The translations under genes were made by a program, and so were the position numbers. The notes under the pieces were generated by a model. The model searched no databases. It was not told where the DNA came from and saw only the letters and a list, made by a program, of their open reading frames with translations. This document shows, one piece after another, positions 19,455-28,300 of a stretch of DNA of 64,000 nucleotides (position 1 is the first letter of the stretch; each line of letters starts with the position of its first letter). This stretch comes from Streptomyces cylindrosporus (GTDB taxonomy: Bacteria > Actinomycetota > Actinomycetes > Streptomycetales > Streptomycetaceae), in assembly GCF_022698165.1 (NCBI RefSeq), contig NZ_JALDAY010000003.1, positions 496,001-560,000 of the forward strand, in the 5' to 3' direction.

Positions 19455-20308
19455 TCGACGGCGAGACCGTGGTGGACGCGCACGTCCATGTGCCGCGGCT
19501 GTCCACGCTGAAGCCCGCCTGGTTCGAGTGGGCGCGGGTCTTCGGGCGCGGGCAGCCGTGGCGGGACGCGTACGACGAGGACGGCGACCCGGTGCCCGAA
19601 CGCCTCGACGCGTTGCTCGACGCGCAGGGCGTGGACCGTGCGCTGCTGTTCTGCGAGTACAGCCCGCGGGCCACCGGCATCCAGCCGATCGAGGACCTGC
19701 TGCCGATCGTCGAGCACAACCCGGTCCGCTTCCGGCTGGTCGCCAACGTCAACCCGCATCTGCACCACCCGCTCGCGGCGGAGGCCGAACGCCAGCTGGA
19801 CCTGGGCGCCGTGGCCGTCAAACTCCACCCCGTGCACGGCGGTTTCGACCCGGCCGACAAGGAGCTGTACCCGCTGTTCGGGCTCTGCGCCGAGCGCGGG
19901 GTGCCGGTGATCGTGCACTCGGGGACGTCCAGCTTCCCGGGCTCGCGGGCGCGGTTCGGGGATCCGCAGTTGATGCTGGACGCGGTGGAGGACTTCCCGG
20001 ACGTCCAGTTCGTCTTCGCGCACGGCGGGCGGGGCTGGTGGTACGACACCGCCGCGTTCCTGGCACTCGCCAGGTCGAACGTCTGGCTGGACCTGGCCGG
20101 ACTGCCCCCGCACAAACTGCCCGAGTACTACGCCCGCTTCGACCTGGCCCGCCTGGCGACCCGCTGGATCTTCGGCACGGACTGGCCGGGAGTGCCGGGC
20201 ACGGACAAGAACGTACGGGCGATACGGGAGTTGGGGCTACCGACGGAGACACTGCGGGGCGTTCTGTCGGGGAACGCGGGCAAGGTTTTTCCGGGGTTGG
20301 ACGTGTAG
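19451..20308 (+). CDS. Amidohydrolase-2 family metal hydrolase
   Basis: A 285-residue TIM-barrel hydrolase with the metal motif DAHVHV at 9-14, IVHSGTSS and FAHGGRGWW for further ligands, and the C-terminal aspartate in FGTDWP. The family includes decarboxylases and lactone hydrolases. Being translationally coupled (GTGA) to the ligase it probably acts on a ring-fission or CoA-pathway intermediate, but this is inference. It may substitute for a missing step, since no boxA or semialdehyde dehydrogenase gene is nearby. Confidence 0.8.
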   Translation: MIDGETVVDAHVHVPRLSTLKPAWFEWARVFGRGQPWRDAYDEDGDPVPERLDALLDAQGVDRALLFCEYSPRATGIQPIEDLLPIVEHNPVRFRLVANVNPHLHHPLAAEAERQLDLGAVAVKLHPVHGGFDPADKELYPLFGLCAERGVPVIVHSGTSSFPGSRARFGDPQLMLDAVEDFPDVQFVFAHGGRGWWYDTAAFLALARSNVWLDLAGLPPHKLPEYYARFDLARLATRWIFGTDWPGVPGTDKNVRAIRELGLPTETLRGVLSGNAGKVFPGLDV

Positions 20309-20622
20309 GCGATCGGCGGGGGCGACTCGGGCGGGTGGCGTGGGCGTCTGAGGCGGGTGGCGCGGGCGTCCGGGGCTGTCGGCGCGGGCGACTCGGGCAG
20401 CCGTTGCGGGCATCCGTGGCAGCCGGTTGGGCGTACTGCGCGGCCCACCGAATGCAAGGCGGTCGGCGTGGGCGCCTGGGCGGTCGGCGTGGGCGGCTGG
20501 CAGCCGGCGTGGACGTCTGGACGATCGGCGCGGACGCCCGGGGGCAGGCGGCGCGGGCGACTCGGGCAGCCCGGCTGGGCGCCCTGCGCGGCCCACCGAG
20601 TGCCTGGGTGGTCGGCGGGCGC
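20309..20622. repeat. Degenerate G-rich direct repeats between amidohydrolase and PaaX genes
   Basis: This 314-bp gap holds no convincing gene. A composite block containing GGCGCGGGCGACTCGGGCAG and then CTGCGCGGCCCACCGA occurs twice, about 180 bp apart (near 20380-20455 and 20550-20603). GGCGGTCGGCGTGGG recurs in between and again at the 3' end of the regulator gene, whose last residues AQAPTPTA are written in the repeat. It looks like tandem duplication of a gene-end sequence that has since decayed. Confidence 0.6.
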
Positions 20623-21489
20623 CTAGGCGGTCGGCGTGGGTGCCTGGGCGGTCAGTTTCTCCCAGTGGCGCTCCGCCGCGGTGGTCCACTGCGCGTGCTT
20701 GGCGTGGAACAGGGCCGTCGCCTTCGCGCCGCTCCAGCCCGGGGGAAGCAGCTTGGGTGGGAGGCGGGGGTCGAGGAAGGGGAAGCGGCGCCACTCGTGG
20801 ACCAGCAGGGTCAGGGCGTGCAGTGCGGCGTCGCCGTCGGCCGGGTGCAGGCCGGTGAACTCGTCGATGAAGGCCTCGTACCGCGCCTCCACCTCGGTGA
20901 GGTCCCAGGCGCGGGCCACCATGGCCGCCTCGCTGCCGAGGGCGCCGTAGTTCGCGGTGAACGACATGGCGCCGTCGGCCAGTTGGAGCTCCTTGAGGAC
21001 GGCGAGCGCCTCGGCCTCGCGGTCGGCGTGGGGGGTGATCCAGACGCCGGGCTCCGGGGAGCCGAAGCCGGCCCAGCTGAGCCGGGTGCGTACCCGGTGG
21101 CGCAGGTCGCGCTTGGTCTCCGGGACCGAGACGAGGACGACCAGCCACGTGCCGTCCCAGGTGCGCTCGCCGCTGCCGTAGTCGTAGATGCGCTGCGCGC
21201 CTTCGGTGAGCAACCGCCGCCCCGGCGGAGTGAGCGCCCAGCGCACCCGGCGGCCGACCCGCTCCGACGCGAGCCAGCCCTCGGCGGCGGTGCGGGCGAG
21301 CGCCTGCCGCGCCGACTTCTCCTCCACGCCGAACAGCGCGAGCGACTCGACCAGCGCCGATGTCCACACCGGGCGGCCACGCGGCAGGACGTACTCGCCG
21401 AGCACGGTCATCAGCAGGGACCGCGCGCTGGTGTCCCCGACCTCCCGGCGCCGGCTGACCACCGGCCGCGGGGACGCGTTCTTCGCCAT
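20623..21489 (-). CDS. PaaX-type transcriptional regulator (first copy)
   Basis: This 288-residue protein has an N-terminal winged helix (about residues 20-100) and the PaaX central domain with PETKRDLRHRVRTRLSWAGFG and GVWITPHADREA. PaaX proteins repress phenylacetate and related catabolic operons and are released by the CoA thioester. It converges on the boxCB operon and probably controls it. A nested dyad lies 43 bases upstream of its start. The C-terminal residues are encoded by intergenic repeat sequence. Confidence 0.85.
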   Translation of the reverse strand: MAKNASPRPVVSRRREVGDTSARSLLMTVLGEYVLPRGRPVWTSALVESLALFGVEEKSARQALARTAAEGWLASERVGRRVRWALTPPGRRLLTEGAQRIYDYGSGERTWDGTWLVVLVSVPETKRDLRHRVRTRLSWAGFGSPEPGVWITPHADREAEALAVLKELQLADGAMSFTANYGALGSEAAMVARAWDLTEVEARYEAFIDEFTGLHPADGDAALHALTLLVHEWRRFPFLDPRLPPKLLPPGWSGAKATALFHAKHAQWTTAAERHWEKLTAQAPTPTA

Positions 21490-21531
21490 GCCCGCCCACT
21501 CCCCTCGCCGCAGAACCTGGCCTCCGCGGAC

Positions 21532-21580
21532 CTACTGACACAATATCTTGTCGGAACGCGACATATCAGTAGAGTGTCAG
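21532..21580. promoter_or_regulatory. Nested dyad upstream of the first PaaX gene
   Basis: CTACTGA (21532-21538) pairs with TCAGTAG (21566-21572) and, inside it, TGTCG (21549-21553) pairs with CGACA (21559-21563). A further CTGACAC...GTGTCAG pair spans 21535-21580. The long spacing fits PaaX, which binds widely spaced inverted repeats, so autoregulation is likely. Confidence 0.55.
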
Positions 21581-21660
21581 TCCGTGCGCGTCAGGTCCGC
21601 GCGCGTCACGTCCACGTACGTCAGGTCCGCGTGCGAGGGAAGCGGGCCGGGCCCGAGCGG

Positions 21661-22185
<525 letters not shown>

Positions 22186-22350
22186 TCACCCCTTCGGTGG
22201 CGAGTCCGCATCGACGGTCGTGGAACCGTCCGGGTGTTGTCCGCGTGTTGTCACGCTTCTCCTCGGGCCGTTCCGATGAGTTCGCACCGGGAGCATGGTC
22301 TACCTATCGGGACCCGGACGGACGGATCCCGACCTACGTGGAGGTGCGCC

Positions 22351-22545
22351 ATGTGTTCCCACCAGCCTTCGTGCCCTTCCTCCGACGCCCGTGTCCCGCA
22401 CATCGTGGCGGCCCACCCCGAGCAGGGGTGGAGCCTGCTGTGCGACGGCGCGATCGTCTTCGACGACAGCGGTGAGCTGACGGCCGACGGCCGGATCGTC
22501 GCGCCGCACCGGCTGCCGGTCGAGCGCCTGACCATCGCGGCCTGA
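22351..22545 (+). CDS. DUF5999 family small protein
   Basis: A 64-residue protein starting MCSHQPSCPSSDARVPHIVA and containing PEQGWSLLCDGAIVFDDSGEL and DGRIVAPHR, the whole DUF5999 signature. The three cysteines and two histidines could bind a metal. GGAGG lies seven bases before the ATG. Streptomycetes encode many copies; no role is established. Confidence 0.85.
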   Translation: MCSHQPSCPSSDARVPHIVAAHPEQGWSLLCDGAIVFDDSGELTADGRIVAPHRLPVERLTIAA

Positions 22546-22549
22546 CCGG

Positions 22550-22582
22550 CTCCAGGGCTGTTCCAGGGCTGTTCCAGGGCTG
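22550..22582. repeat. Three tandem copies of an 11-bp unit
   Basis: TTCCAGGGCTG (first copy with a C) is repeated three times without a gap directly between the ends of the DUF5999 and RidA genes. It may have grown by slippage and has no clear function. Confidence 0.7.
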
Positions 22583-22584
22583 CT

Positions 22585-22983
22585 CTAGGGCAGCACCGCG
22601 AAACCGTCCAGCTCCACCAACGCCTGGTCGTCCCACAGACGTACGACTTCGACGACCGCCATCGCCGGATAGTCCCGGCCCGCCAACTCCCGCCAGATGC
22701 GGCCGAGTTCGGGCGCGTGGGCGCGATAGGCGGCGACGTCCGTGGCATAGACGGTGATCCGGGCGAGGTCGGCGGGGGTGCCCCCGCAGGCGCTCAGCGC
22801 GGCCAGCAGATTGCCGAGAGACTTCTCGAACTGCTCGGCCAGGGTGTCGCCGACCACCTTTCCGTCGGTGTCCAGAGCGGTCTGGCCGGCCAGGAAGACG
22901 ACGCGGGTGCCGGTGGCGACGACCGCGTGGGAGAAGCCCGTGGGCGGGGAGAGTTCGGGCGGGTTGACGCGCTCGGTGCTCAT
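22585..22983 (-). CDS. RidA family (YjgF/L-PSP) protein
   Basis: The 132-residue protein has the trimeric RidA fold, with FLAGQTALDTDGKVVG and the C-terminal PAMAVVEVVRLWDDQALVELDG. RidA proteins hydrolyse reactive enamines and imines. A RidA-like protein also occurs in 2-aminobenzoyl-CoA degradation clusters, where ring oxygenation makes unstable imines. Its ATG overlaps the stop of the acyl-CoA dehydrogenase gene, so the pair is translationally coupled and likely belongs to the same pathway. Confidence 0.85.
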   Translation of the reverse strand: MSTERVNPPELSPPTGFSHAVVATGTRVVFLAGQTALDTDGKVVGDTLAEQFEKSLGNLLAALSACGGTPADLARITVYATDVAAYRAHAPELGRIWRELAGRDYPAMAVVEVVRLWDDQALVELDGFAVLP

Positions 22984-24188
22984 CGGCCGGCCTCCAGGTT
23001 CGCGTACAACTCCTTGGCGATGATGCCGCGTTGGACCTCGCTCGCCCCCTCGTAGATACGCGGGGCGCGCACCTCGCGATAGAGGTGTTCGAGGAGATGC
23101 CCCCGGCGCAGGGCGCGCGCACCGTGCAACTGCACGGCGGCATCCACGACTTGCTGCGCGGTCTCGGTCGCGAGCAGCTTCGCCATCGCCGCGCGCTTGG
23201 GGACGTCCGAGGCGCCTTCGTCGTACGCCGTCGCCGCCGCGTAGACCATGAGGCGGGCCGCGTCGGTGCGCAGGGCGAGCTCGGCGACCTGGTGGGCGAC
23301 GGCCTGCAGGTCCTTCAACTTGCCTCCGAACGCGTCCCGTTGGGCAGTGTGGGCGAGGGTCGCGTCCAGCGCCGCCTGCGCCATGCCGACCGCGAAGGCG
23401 CCGACGCTGGGCCGGAAGAGGTTGAGCGTCCCCATCGCCACCCGGAAGCCCCGGTCCACCTCACCGAGCACGTCGTCCGCGGTGACGGGCACGGCATCGA
23501 AGCCGAGGGCGCCGATGGGGTGCGGCGAGAGCATGTCGAGTGGGGTGCCGGTGAGGCCGGGCCGGTCGGCGGGGACGAGGAAGGCGGTGACCCCACGGGC
23601 ACCGGCGCCCGGGGTGGTGCGGGCGAAGACGGTATAGAAGTCGGCTTCGGGGGCGTTGGAGATCCAGCACTTCTCACCGGTGAGCCGCCAGCGGGCGGGG
23701 CCATCGGGGGTAGCGGTAAGGGGGGCGGCGGAGGGGCGGGCGTCAAGGGGCGTGGTGGGTTCGGTGCTGGGAAGGGGCGCCTCCGGGGCCGCCCGCAGGG
23801 TCAGCGCCGCCGCGTCCGAGCCCGCCCCCGGCTCGCTCAGGGCGAACGCCGCCACCGCCGTGCCGTCCGTGACCCCGGGCAGCCAGCGCTCCCGCTGGGC
23901 CGGGGTGCCGTGCGCGTGCACCGGGTGTGCGCCGAGGCCCTGGAGCGCGAGGGCCGTCTCCGCCTCCGTGCAGCCGTACGCCAGGGACTCCCGCATGAGA
24001 CAGAGGTCGAGGGCGCCGGAGGTGAACAGCCGCTCCAGGAGGCCGAGCCGGCCGAGCTCGGCGACGAGCGGGCGGTTGACGTGACCCTCCTCGCCCTTCT
24101 CGGCAAGCGGGCGCAGCCGCTCCGCGGCCACCGCGCGCAGCTCGCCGCACCAGGCGATCTGTTCCGGTTCGAGTGAGAATGCGGGCAT
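22980..24188 (-). CDS. Acyl-CoA dehydrogenase with an extra Pro/Thr-rich loop
   Basis: An FAD-dependent dehydrogenase of 402 residues. FALSEPGAGSDAA is the flavin-binding motif, CWISN follows, and the C-terminal helix YEGASEVQRGIIAKELY is typical of the family; the base is likely the glutamate of this YEG segment. A loop of about 25 residues rich in Pro, Thr and Ala (APEAPLPSTEPTTPL and on) separates the motif from the beta domain and is unusual. The start giving MPAFSLEP has GGAGAGGGG before it. It stands divergent to a CoA ligase, sharing a composite operator. Confidence 0.88.
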   Translation of the reverse strand: MPAFSLEPEQIAWCGELRAVAAERLRPLAEKGEEGHVNRPLVAELGRLGLLERLFTSGALDLCLMRESLAYGCTEAETALALQGLGAHPVHAHGTPAQRERWLPGVTDGTAVAAFALSEPGAGSDAAALTLRAAPEAPLPSTEPTTPLDARPSAAPLTATPDGPARWRLTGEKCWISNAPEADFYTVFARTTPGAGARGVTAFLVPADRPGLTGTPLDMLSPHPIGALGFDAVPVTADDVLGEVDRGFRVAMGTLNLFRPSVGAFAVGMAQAALDATLAHTAQRDAFGGKLKDLQAVAHQVAELALRTDAARLMVYAAATAYDEGASDVPKRAAMAKLLATETAQQVVDAAVQLHGARALRRGHLLEHLYREVRAPRIYEGASEVQRGIIAKELYANLEAGR

Positions 24189-24221
24189 CGCCGGTCCCCT
24201 CTCCGCCGCGTCTCCCCCGAC

Positions 24222-24260
24222 GGTATCGCGCACCGTTGACTGTCGTCACCAACACGATAC
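24222..24260. promoter_or_regulatory. Composite operator between acyl-CoA dehydrogenase and CoA ligase genes
   Basis: The element reads GGTATC, nine bases, TGACTGTCGTCA, six bases, CGATAC. GTATCG and CGATAC form an outer dyad and TGAC/GTCA an inner one. The same parts with identical spacing occur upstream of the enoyl-CoA hydratase gene at 32683-32721. It is the best candidate for the operator of the second PaaX regulator. Confidence 0.65.
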
Positions 24261-24311
24261 GCTCATCCACGAGCCCACCACCCCGCCCATAAGGCAAGGG
24301 GGCGCATCGTC

Positions 24312-25904
24312 ATGAACGTCTCGGCCCACGTCGACACCTTCGCGCGCGACCACCTCCCGCCGCCCGAGGACTGGCCGGAGCTGCGCTTCGAGCTGCCGGA
24401 GCTCCAGTACCCCGATCGGCTGAACTGCGCCGCCGAGCTGCTGACCGGCCAGGACCCCGATCGGCCGGTGTTCCACACACCCACGGGGCCGTCCTGGACG
24501 TACGGCGAACTGCGGGCCCGGGTGGACCGGCTCGCGCACATCCTCACCGAGGACCTGGGCGTGGTCCCGGGAAACCGGGTCCTGCTGCGCGGGCCGACGA
24601 CGCCGTGGCTGGCGGCCTGCTGGCTGGCGGTGCTGAAGGCGGGGGGTGTGGCGGTGACGGTGCTGGCGCAGCAGCGGCCGCACGAACTGGCAGTGATATG
24701 TGACATAGCACTGATCCGCCACGCCCTCTGCGACATCCGTTCCGTCGACGACCTCGCCAAGGCCGAGATCCCCGGCCTGCGCATAGCGACCTACGGCGGC
24801 GACGCCCCCGACGACCTCCTGCACCGCCCGGCGCCCGACACCCCGTACCCCGCCGTGGACACCGCGGCCGACGACGTGGCGCTGATCGCGTTCACCTCGG
24901 GCACCACCGGTCACCCGAAGGGGTGCATACATTTCCACCGGGATGTGCTCGCGATAGCCGACACCTTCTCGAAGCATGTGCTGCAACCACAGGCGGACGA
25001 CGTCTTCACGGGCAGCCCGCCCCTCGGCTTCACCTTCGGCCTCGGCGGGCTCGTGGTCTTCCCGATGCGGGCCGGAGCGAGCGCGCTGCTGCTCGAACAG
25101 GCCCACCCCAAGCAGCTGTTGGCGGCCGTCGCCGAGCACCGCGTCTCCGTCGTCCTCACCGCGCCGACCGCCTACCGCGCGATGCTCGACGAGTTGGACG
25201 CGTACGACATCTCCTCGCTCCGCCGCTGTGTCTCCGCCGGCGAGAACCTGCCCGCCGCCACCTGGCGGGCCTGGCAGGAGCGCACCGGTCTGCGCATCAT
25301 CAACGGCATCGGCGCCACCGAGCTGCTGCACATCTTCATCTCGGCGGCGGACGAGCACATACGACCGGGGACGACCGGGGTTCCCGTACCGGGGTGGCAC
25401 GCGCGCGTGCAGGACGCGGGCGGGGAGCCGGTGGCGGACGGGGAGCCGGGGCTGCTGGCCGTGCGCGGGCCCGTCGGCTGCCGTTATCTCGCCGATCCGC
25501 GCCAGCACGAGTACGTCCGCGGCGGCTGGAACATCACCGGTGACACCTATGTCCGGGAGCCCGACGGGTACTTCCGTTACGTCGCCCGCGCCGACGACAT
25601 GATCATCTCGGCCGGGTACAACATCGCCGGACCGGAGGTCGAGGACGCGTTGCTGCGCCACCCGGACGTGGTCGAGGCGGCGGTCGTGGGGCGGCCCGAC
25701 GAGGCCCGGGGACATGTGGTCGTCGCCCATGTGGTGCTCAAGGAGGGTGCCGTACGGGACGCCGAGGCGCTGCGCGGCTTCGTCAAGTCCGAACTGGCGC
25801 CCTACAAATGCCCGCGCGAGATCGTCTTCCTGGACGCGCTGCCACGCACCGCGACCGGAAAGCTTCAGCGATTCAAACTACGCACCGATGGTGACCAGCA
25901 GTGA
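24312..25904 (+). CDS. 2-aminobenzoate/salicylate-type CoA ligase
   Basis: The 530-residue adenylate-forming enzyme has FTSGTTGHPKGCIHFHRD near residue 196, GIGATELLHIFIS in the middle and the catalytic lysine in PRTATGKLQRF. The N-terminal FARDHLPPPEDWPEL is shared with 2-aminobenzoate-CoA ligases. Together with the two-domain monooxygenase/reductase at 29.5-31.8 kb it should start anthranilate or salicylate breakdown. It differs clearly from the benzoate ligase of the box operon, so the two loci handle different acids. Confidence 0.87.
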   Translation: MNVSAHVDTFARDHLPPPEDWPELRFELPELQYPDRLNCAAELLTGQDPDRPVFHTPTGPSWTYGELRARVDRLAHILTEDLGVVPGNRVLLRGPTTPWLAACWLAVLKAGGVAVTVLAQQRPHELAVICDIALIRHALCDIRSVDDLAKAEIPGLRIATYGGDAPDDLLHRPAPDTPYPAVDTAADDVALIAFTSGTTGHPKGCIHFHRDVLAIADTFSKHVLQPQADDVFTGSPPLGFTFGLGGLVVFPMRAGASALLLEQAHPKQLLAAVAEHRVSVVLTAPTAYRAMLDELDAYDISSLRRCVSAGENLPAATWRAWQERTGLRIINGIGATELLHIFISAADEHIRPGTTGVPVPGWHARVQDAGGEPVADGEPGLLAVRGPVGCRYLADPRQHEYVRGGWNITGDTYVREPDGYFRYVARADDMIISAGYNIAGPEVEDALLRHPDVVEAAVVGRPDEARGHVVVAHVVLKEGAVRDAEALRGFVKSELAPYKCPREIVFLDALPRTATGKLQRFKLRTDGDQQ

Positions 25905-25919
25905 TGCCGACGACCTAAG

Positions 25920-26756
25920 ATGATCAACGTGTCCGACCAGCATGCACCACGGTCTCTCATCGTCACGCTCTACGGCGCCTACGGCCGCTATGTCCCGGGT
26001 CCGGTACCGGTCGCGGAACTGATCCGGCTCCTTGCCGCGGTCGGCGTGGACGCCCCCTCCGTGCGCTCCTCGGTGTCCCGTCTCAAACGCCGTGGCCTGC
26101 TGCTGCCGGCCCGCACGGCCGAGGGCGCCGCCGGGTACGAGTTGTCGCAGGACGCGCGCCAGTTGCTCGTCGACGGCGACCGGCGCATCTACGCCGGCAC
26201 ACCGCCCGAGAACGAGGGCTGGGTGCTCGCCGTGTTCTCGGTGCCGGAGTCGGAGCGGCAGAAACGTCATGTGCTGCGCTCGCGCCTCGCCGGGCTCGGC
26301 TTCGGCACGGCGGCGCCGGGCGTGTGGATCGCGCCGGCCCGGCTGTACGAGGAGACCCGGCACACCCTGCGCAGGCTGCACCTGGATCCGTACGTCGACC
26401 TGTTCCGCGGTGAGCACCTCGGCTTCGCCGCGACCGTCGAGGCGGTCGCCCGCTGGTGGGACCTGGCGGCGATCGCCAAGGAGCACGAGGCGTTCCTGGA
26501 CCGGCACGGGCCGGTGCTGCACGCCTGGGAGCAGCGGGACGACACCCCGCCCGAGGAGGCGTACCGCGACTACCTCCTCGCCCTCGACTCCTGGCGCCAC
26601 CTCCCCTACACCGACCCCGGGCTGCCGGCCCGGCTGCTCCCCGAGGACTGGCCGGGGGTACGCTCGGCGGCCGTCTTCCGGGGGCTGCACGGGCGCCTGC
26701 GGGACGCCGGGGCACTCTTCGCCGGATGTGATCTCTCACACTTCACAGGTCCCTAA
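25920..26756 (+). CDS. PaaX-type transcriptional regulator (second copy)
   Basis: This 278-residue protein has a winged helix (VRSSVSRLKRRGLLLPAR) followed by the PaaX domain (PESERQKRHVLRSRLAGLGFG, GVWIAPARLYEE). It follows the CoA ligase by 15 bases, so the ligase and its regulator share a transcript. It probably recognises the composite element found twice around this module. The ATG lacks a clear ribosome binding site; GTG at 25929 is an alternative start. Confidence 0.85.
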   Translation: MINVSDQHAPRSLIVTLYGAYGRYVPGPVPVAELIRLLAAVGVDAPSVRSSVSRLKRRGLLLPARTAEGAAGYELSQDARQLLVDGDRRIYAGTPPENEGWVLAVFSVPESERQKRHVLRSRLAGLGFGTAAPGVWIAPARLYEETRHTLRRLHLDPYVDLFRGEHLGFAATVEAVARWWDLAAIAKEHEAFLDRHGPVLHAWEQRDDTPPEEAYRDYLLALDSWRHLPYTDPGLPARLLPEDWPGVRSAAVFRGLHGRLRDAGALFAGCDLSHFTGP

Positions 26757-26847
26757 TGGAACCCTCAGCCTCCTCAGTCCCTCTTCTCAGGTTTCTTACC
26801 TAGCGTGCACCGAGTCGTAAGCCGGGTAAGAAAGAGGACTGTTGCGG

Positions 26848-27399
26848 ATGACCACCACGGCAAGGGCTCAGGGAGCCACGGTCTGGTTGACCGGGCTGCC
26901 GAGTGCGGGCAAGACGACGATCGCCAGACTGCTCGGCGATCGGCTCAAGGCCGAGGGGCATCGTGTGGAGGTCCTCGACGGGGACGAGATACGCCGCTTC
27001 CTCTCGGCGGGGCTCGGCTTCTCGCGCGAGGACCGCAACACGAACGTGCAGCGCATCGGCCTGGTCTCCGAGGTCCTCGCGCGCAACGGCGTGCTGTCCG
27101 TCGTCCCGGTCATCGCGCCGTACGCCGACAGCCGCGAGGCGGTCCGCAAGCGGCACGACGCCAGCTCGACGCCGTACATCGAGGTACATGTCGCGACCCC
27201 CGTCGAGGTGTGCAGCGAGCGTGACGTGAAGGGGCTGTACGCCCGCCAGGCCGCGGGTCAGCTCAGCGGGCTGACCGGGGTCGACGACCCGTACGAGCCG
27301 CCGGTCGACCCGGATGTCGTGCTGCCGACGCAGGATCAGTCGCCGCAGGAGTCGGCCGACGCCGTGTACGCGGTGCTGGCGGAGCGGGGGCTGGTGTGA
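26848..27399 (+). CDS. cysC: Adenylylsulfate kinase CysC
   Basis: CysC phosphorylates APS to PAPS. The 183-residue protein has the P-loop GLPSAGKTT, DGDEIRRFLSAGLGFSREDR for APS binding and the flexible lid DVKGLYARQAAGQ. AGAGGA nine bases before the ATG supports this start over the TTG six bases earlier. It is followed by cysD with a GTGA overlap and then cysN. No sulfite reductase or PAPS reductase gene is nearby, so this operon provides only activated sulfate. Confidence 0.95.
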   Translation: MTTTARAQGATVWLTGLPSAGKTTIARLLGDRLKAEGHRVEVLDGDEIRRFLSAGLGFSREDRNTNVQRIGLVSEVLARNGVLSVVPVIAPYADSREAVRKRHDASSTPYIEVHVATPVEVCSERDVKGLYARQAAGQLSGLTGVDDPYEPPVDPDVVLPTQDQSPQESADAVYAVLAERGLV

Positions 27400-28298
27400 G
27401 CGGGTTCAGCCTCTCCCATCTGGACGCGCTGGAGTCCGAGGCCGTCCACATCTTCCGTGAGGTGGCGGGCGAGTTCGAGCGGCCGGTGATCCTTTTCTCC
27501 GGCGGCAAGGACTCCATCGTCATGCTGCACCTGGCACTGAAGGCCTTCGCACCGGCCGCGATTCCCTTCACGCTGCTGCACGTCGACACCGGGCACAACT
27601 TCCCCGAGGTGCTCGACTACCGGGACCGTGTGGTCGCCGCACATGGGCTGCGCCTCCATGTGGCCTCCGTACAGGACTACATCGACCGCGGTGTGCTGCG
27701 CGAACGTCCGGACGGGACGCGCAACCCGCTCCAGACCCTCCCGTTGACCGAGAAGATCCAGAGCGAGCGCTTCGACGCCGTCTTCGGCGGCGGGCGGCGC
27801 GACGAGGAGAAGGCCCGCGCCAAGGAACGGGTGTTCAGCCTCCGCGACGAGTTCTCGCAGTGGGACCCGCGCCGGCAGCGGCCCGAGCTGTGGAACCTCT
27901 ACAACGGGCGGCACGCGCCCGGCGAGCACGTCCGCGTCTTCCCGCTCTCCAACTGGACCGAGCTGGACGTGTGGCAGTACATCGCCCGCGAGCGGATCGA
28001 ACTGCCCGAGATCTACTACGCCCACCACCGCGAGGTCTTCCAGCGGGGCGGCATGTGGCTGACCGCCGGTGAGTGGGGCGGGCCGAAGGACGGGGAGACC
28101 GTCGAGAAGCGGCGGGTGCGCTACCGCACGGTCGGCGACATGTCCTGCACCGGTGCCGTCGACTCCGACGCCGACACCATCGAGAAGGTGATCGCCGAGA
28201 TCGCCGCCTCCCGGCTCACCGAGCGCGGCGCCACCCGCGCCGACGACAAGCTCTCCGAGGCCGCGATGGAAGACCGCAAGCGCGAAGGGTATTTCTAG
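27396..28298 (+). CDS. cysD: Sulfate adenylyltransferase subunit 2 CysD
   Basis: The catalytic subunit of ATP sulfurylase (300 residues). SGGKDSIVMLHLALKAF near residue 35 is the PP-loop, and YRTVGDMSCTGAVDSDAD is the conserved C-terminal region. It partners CysN, whose GTPase drives APS formation. The GTG start overlaps the cysC stop; the stop is two bases before cysN. Confidence 0.96.
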   Translation: MSGFSLSHLDALESEAVHIFREVAGEFERPVILFSGGKDSIVMLHLALKAFAPAAIPFTLLHVDTGHNFPEVLDYRDRVVAAHGLRLHVASVQDYIDRGVLRERPDGTRNPLQTLPLTEKIQSERFDAVFGGGRRDEEKARAKERVFSLRDEFSQWDPRRQRPELWNLYNGRHAPGEHVRVFPLSNWTELDVWQYIARERIELPEIYYAHHREVFQRGGMWLTAGEWGGPKDGETVEKRRVRYRTVGDMSCTGAVDSDADTIEKVIAEIAASRLTERGATRADDKLSEAAMEDRKREGYF

Positions 28299-28300
28299 TC

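Noticed and set aside
20237..21541. A 434-codon minus-strand frame over the PaaX gene and the repeats
   Set aside because: It runs in another frame than the recognisable PaaX protein and through the repeats; composition is typical of a shadow.
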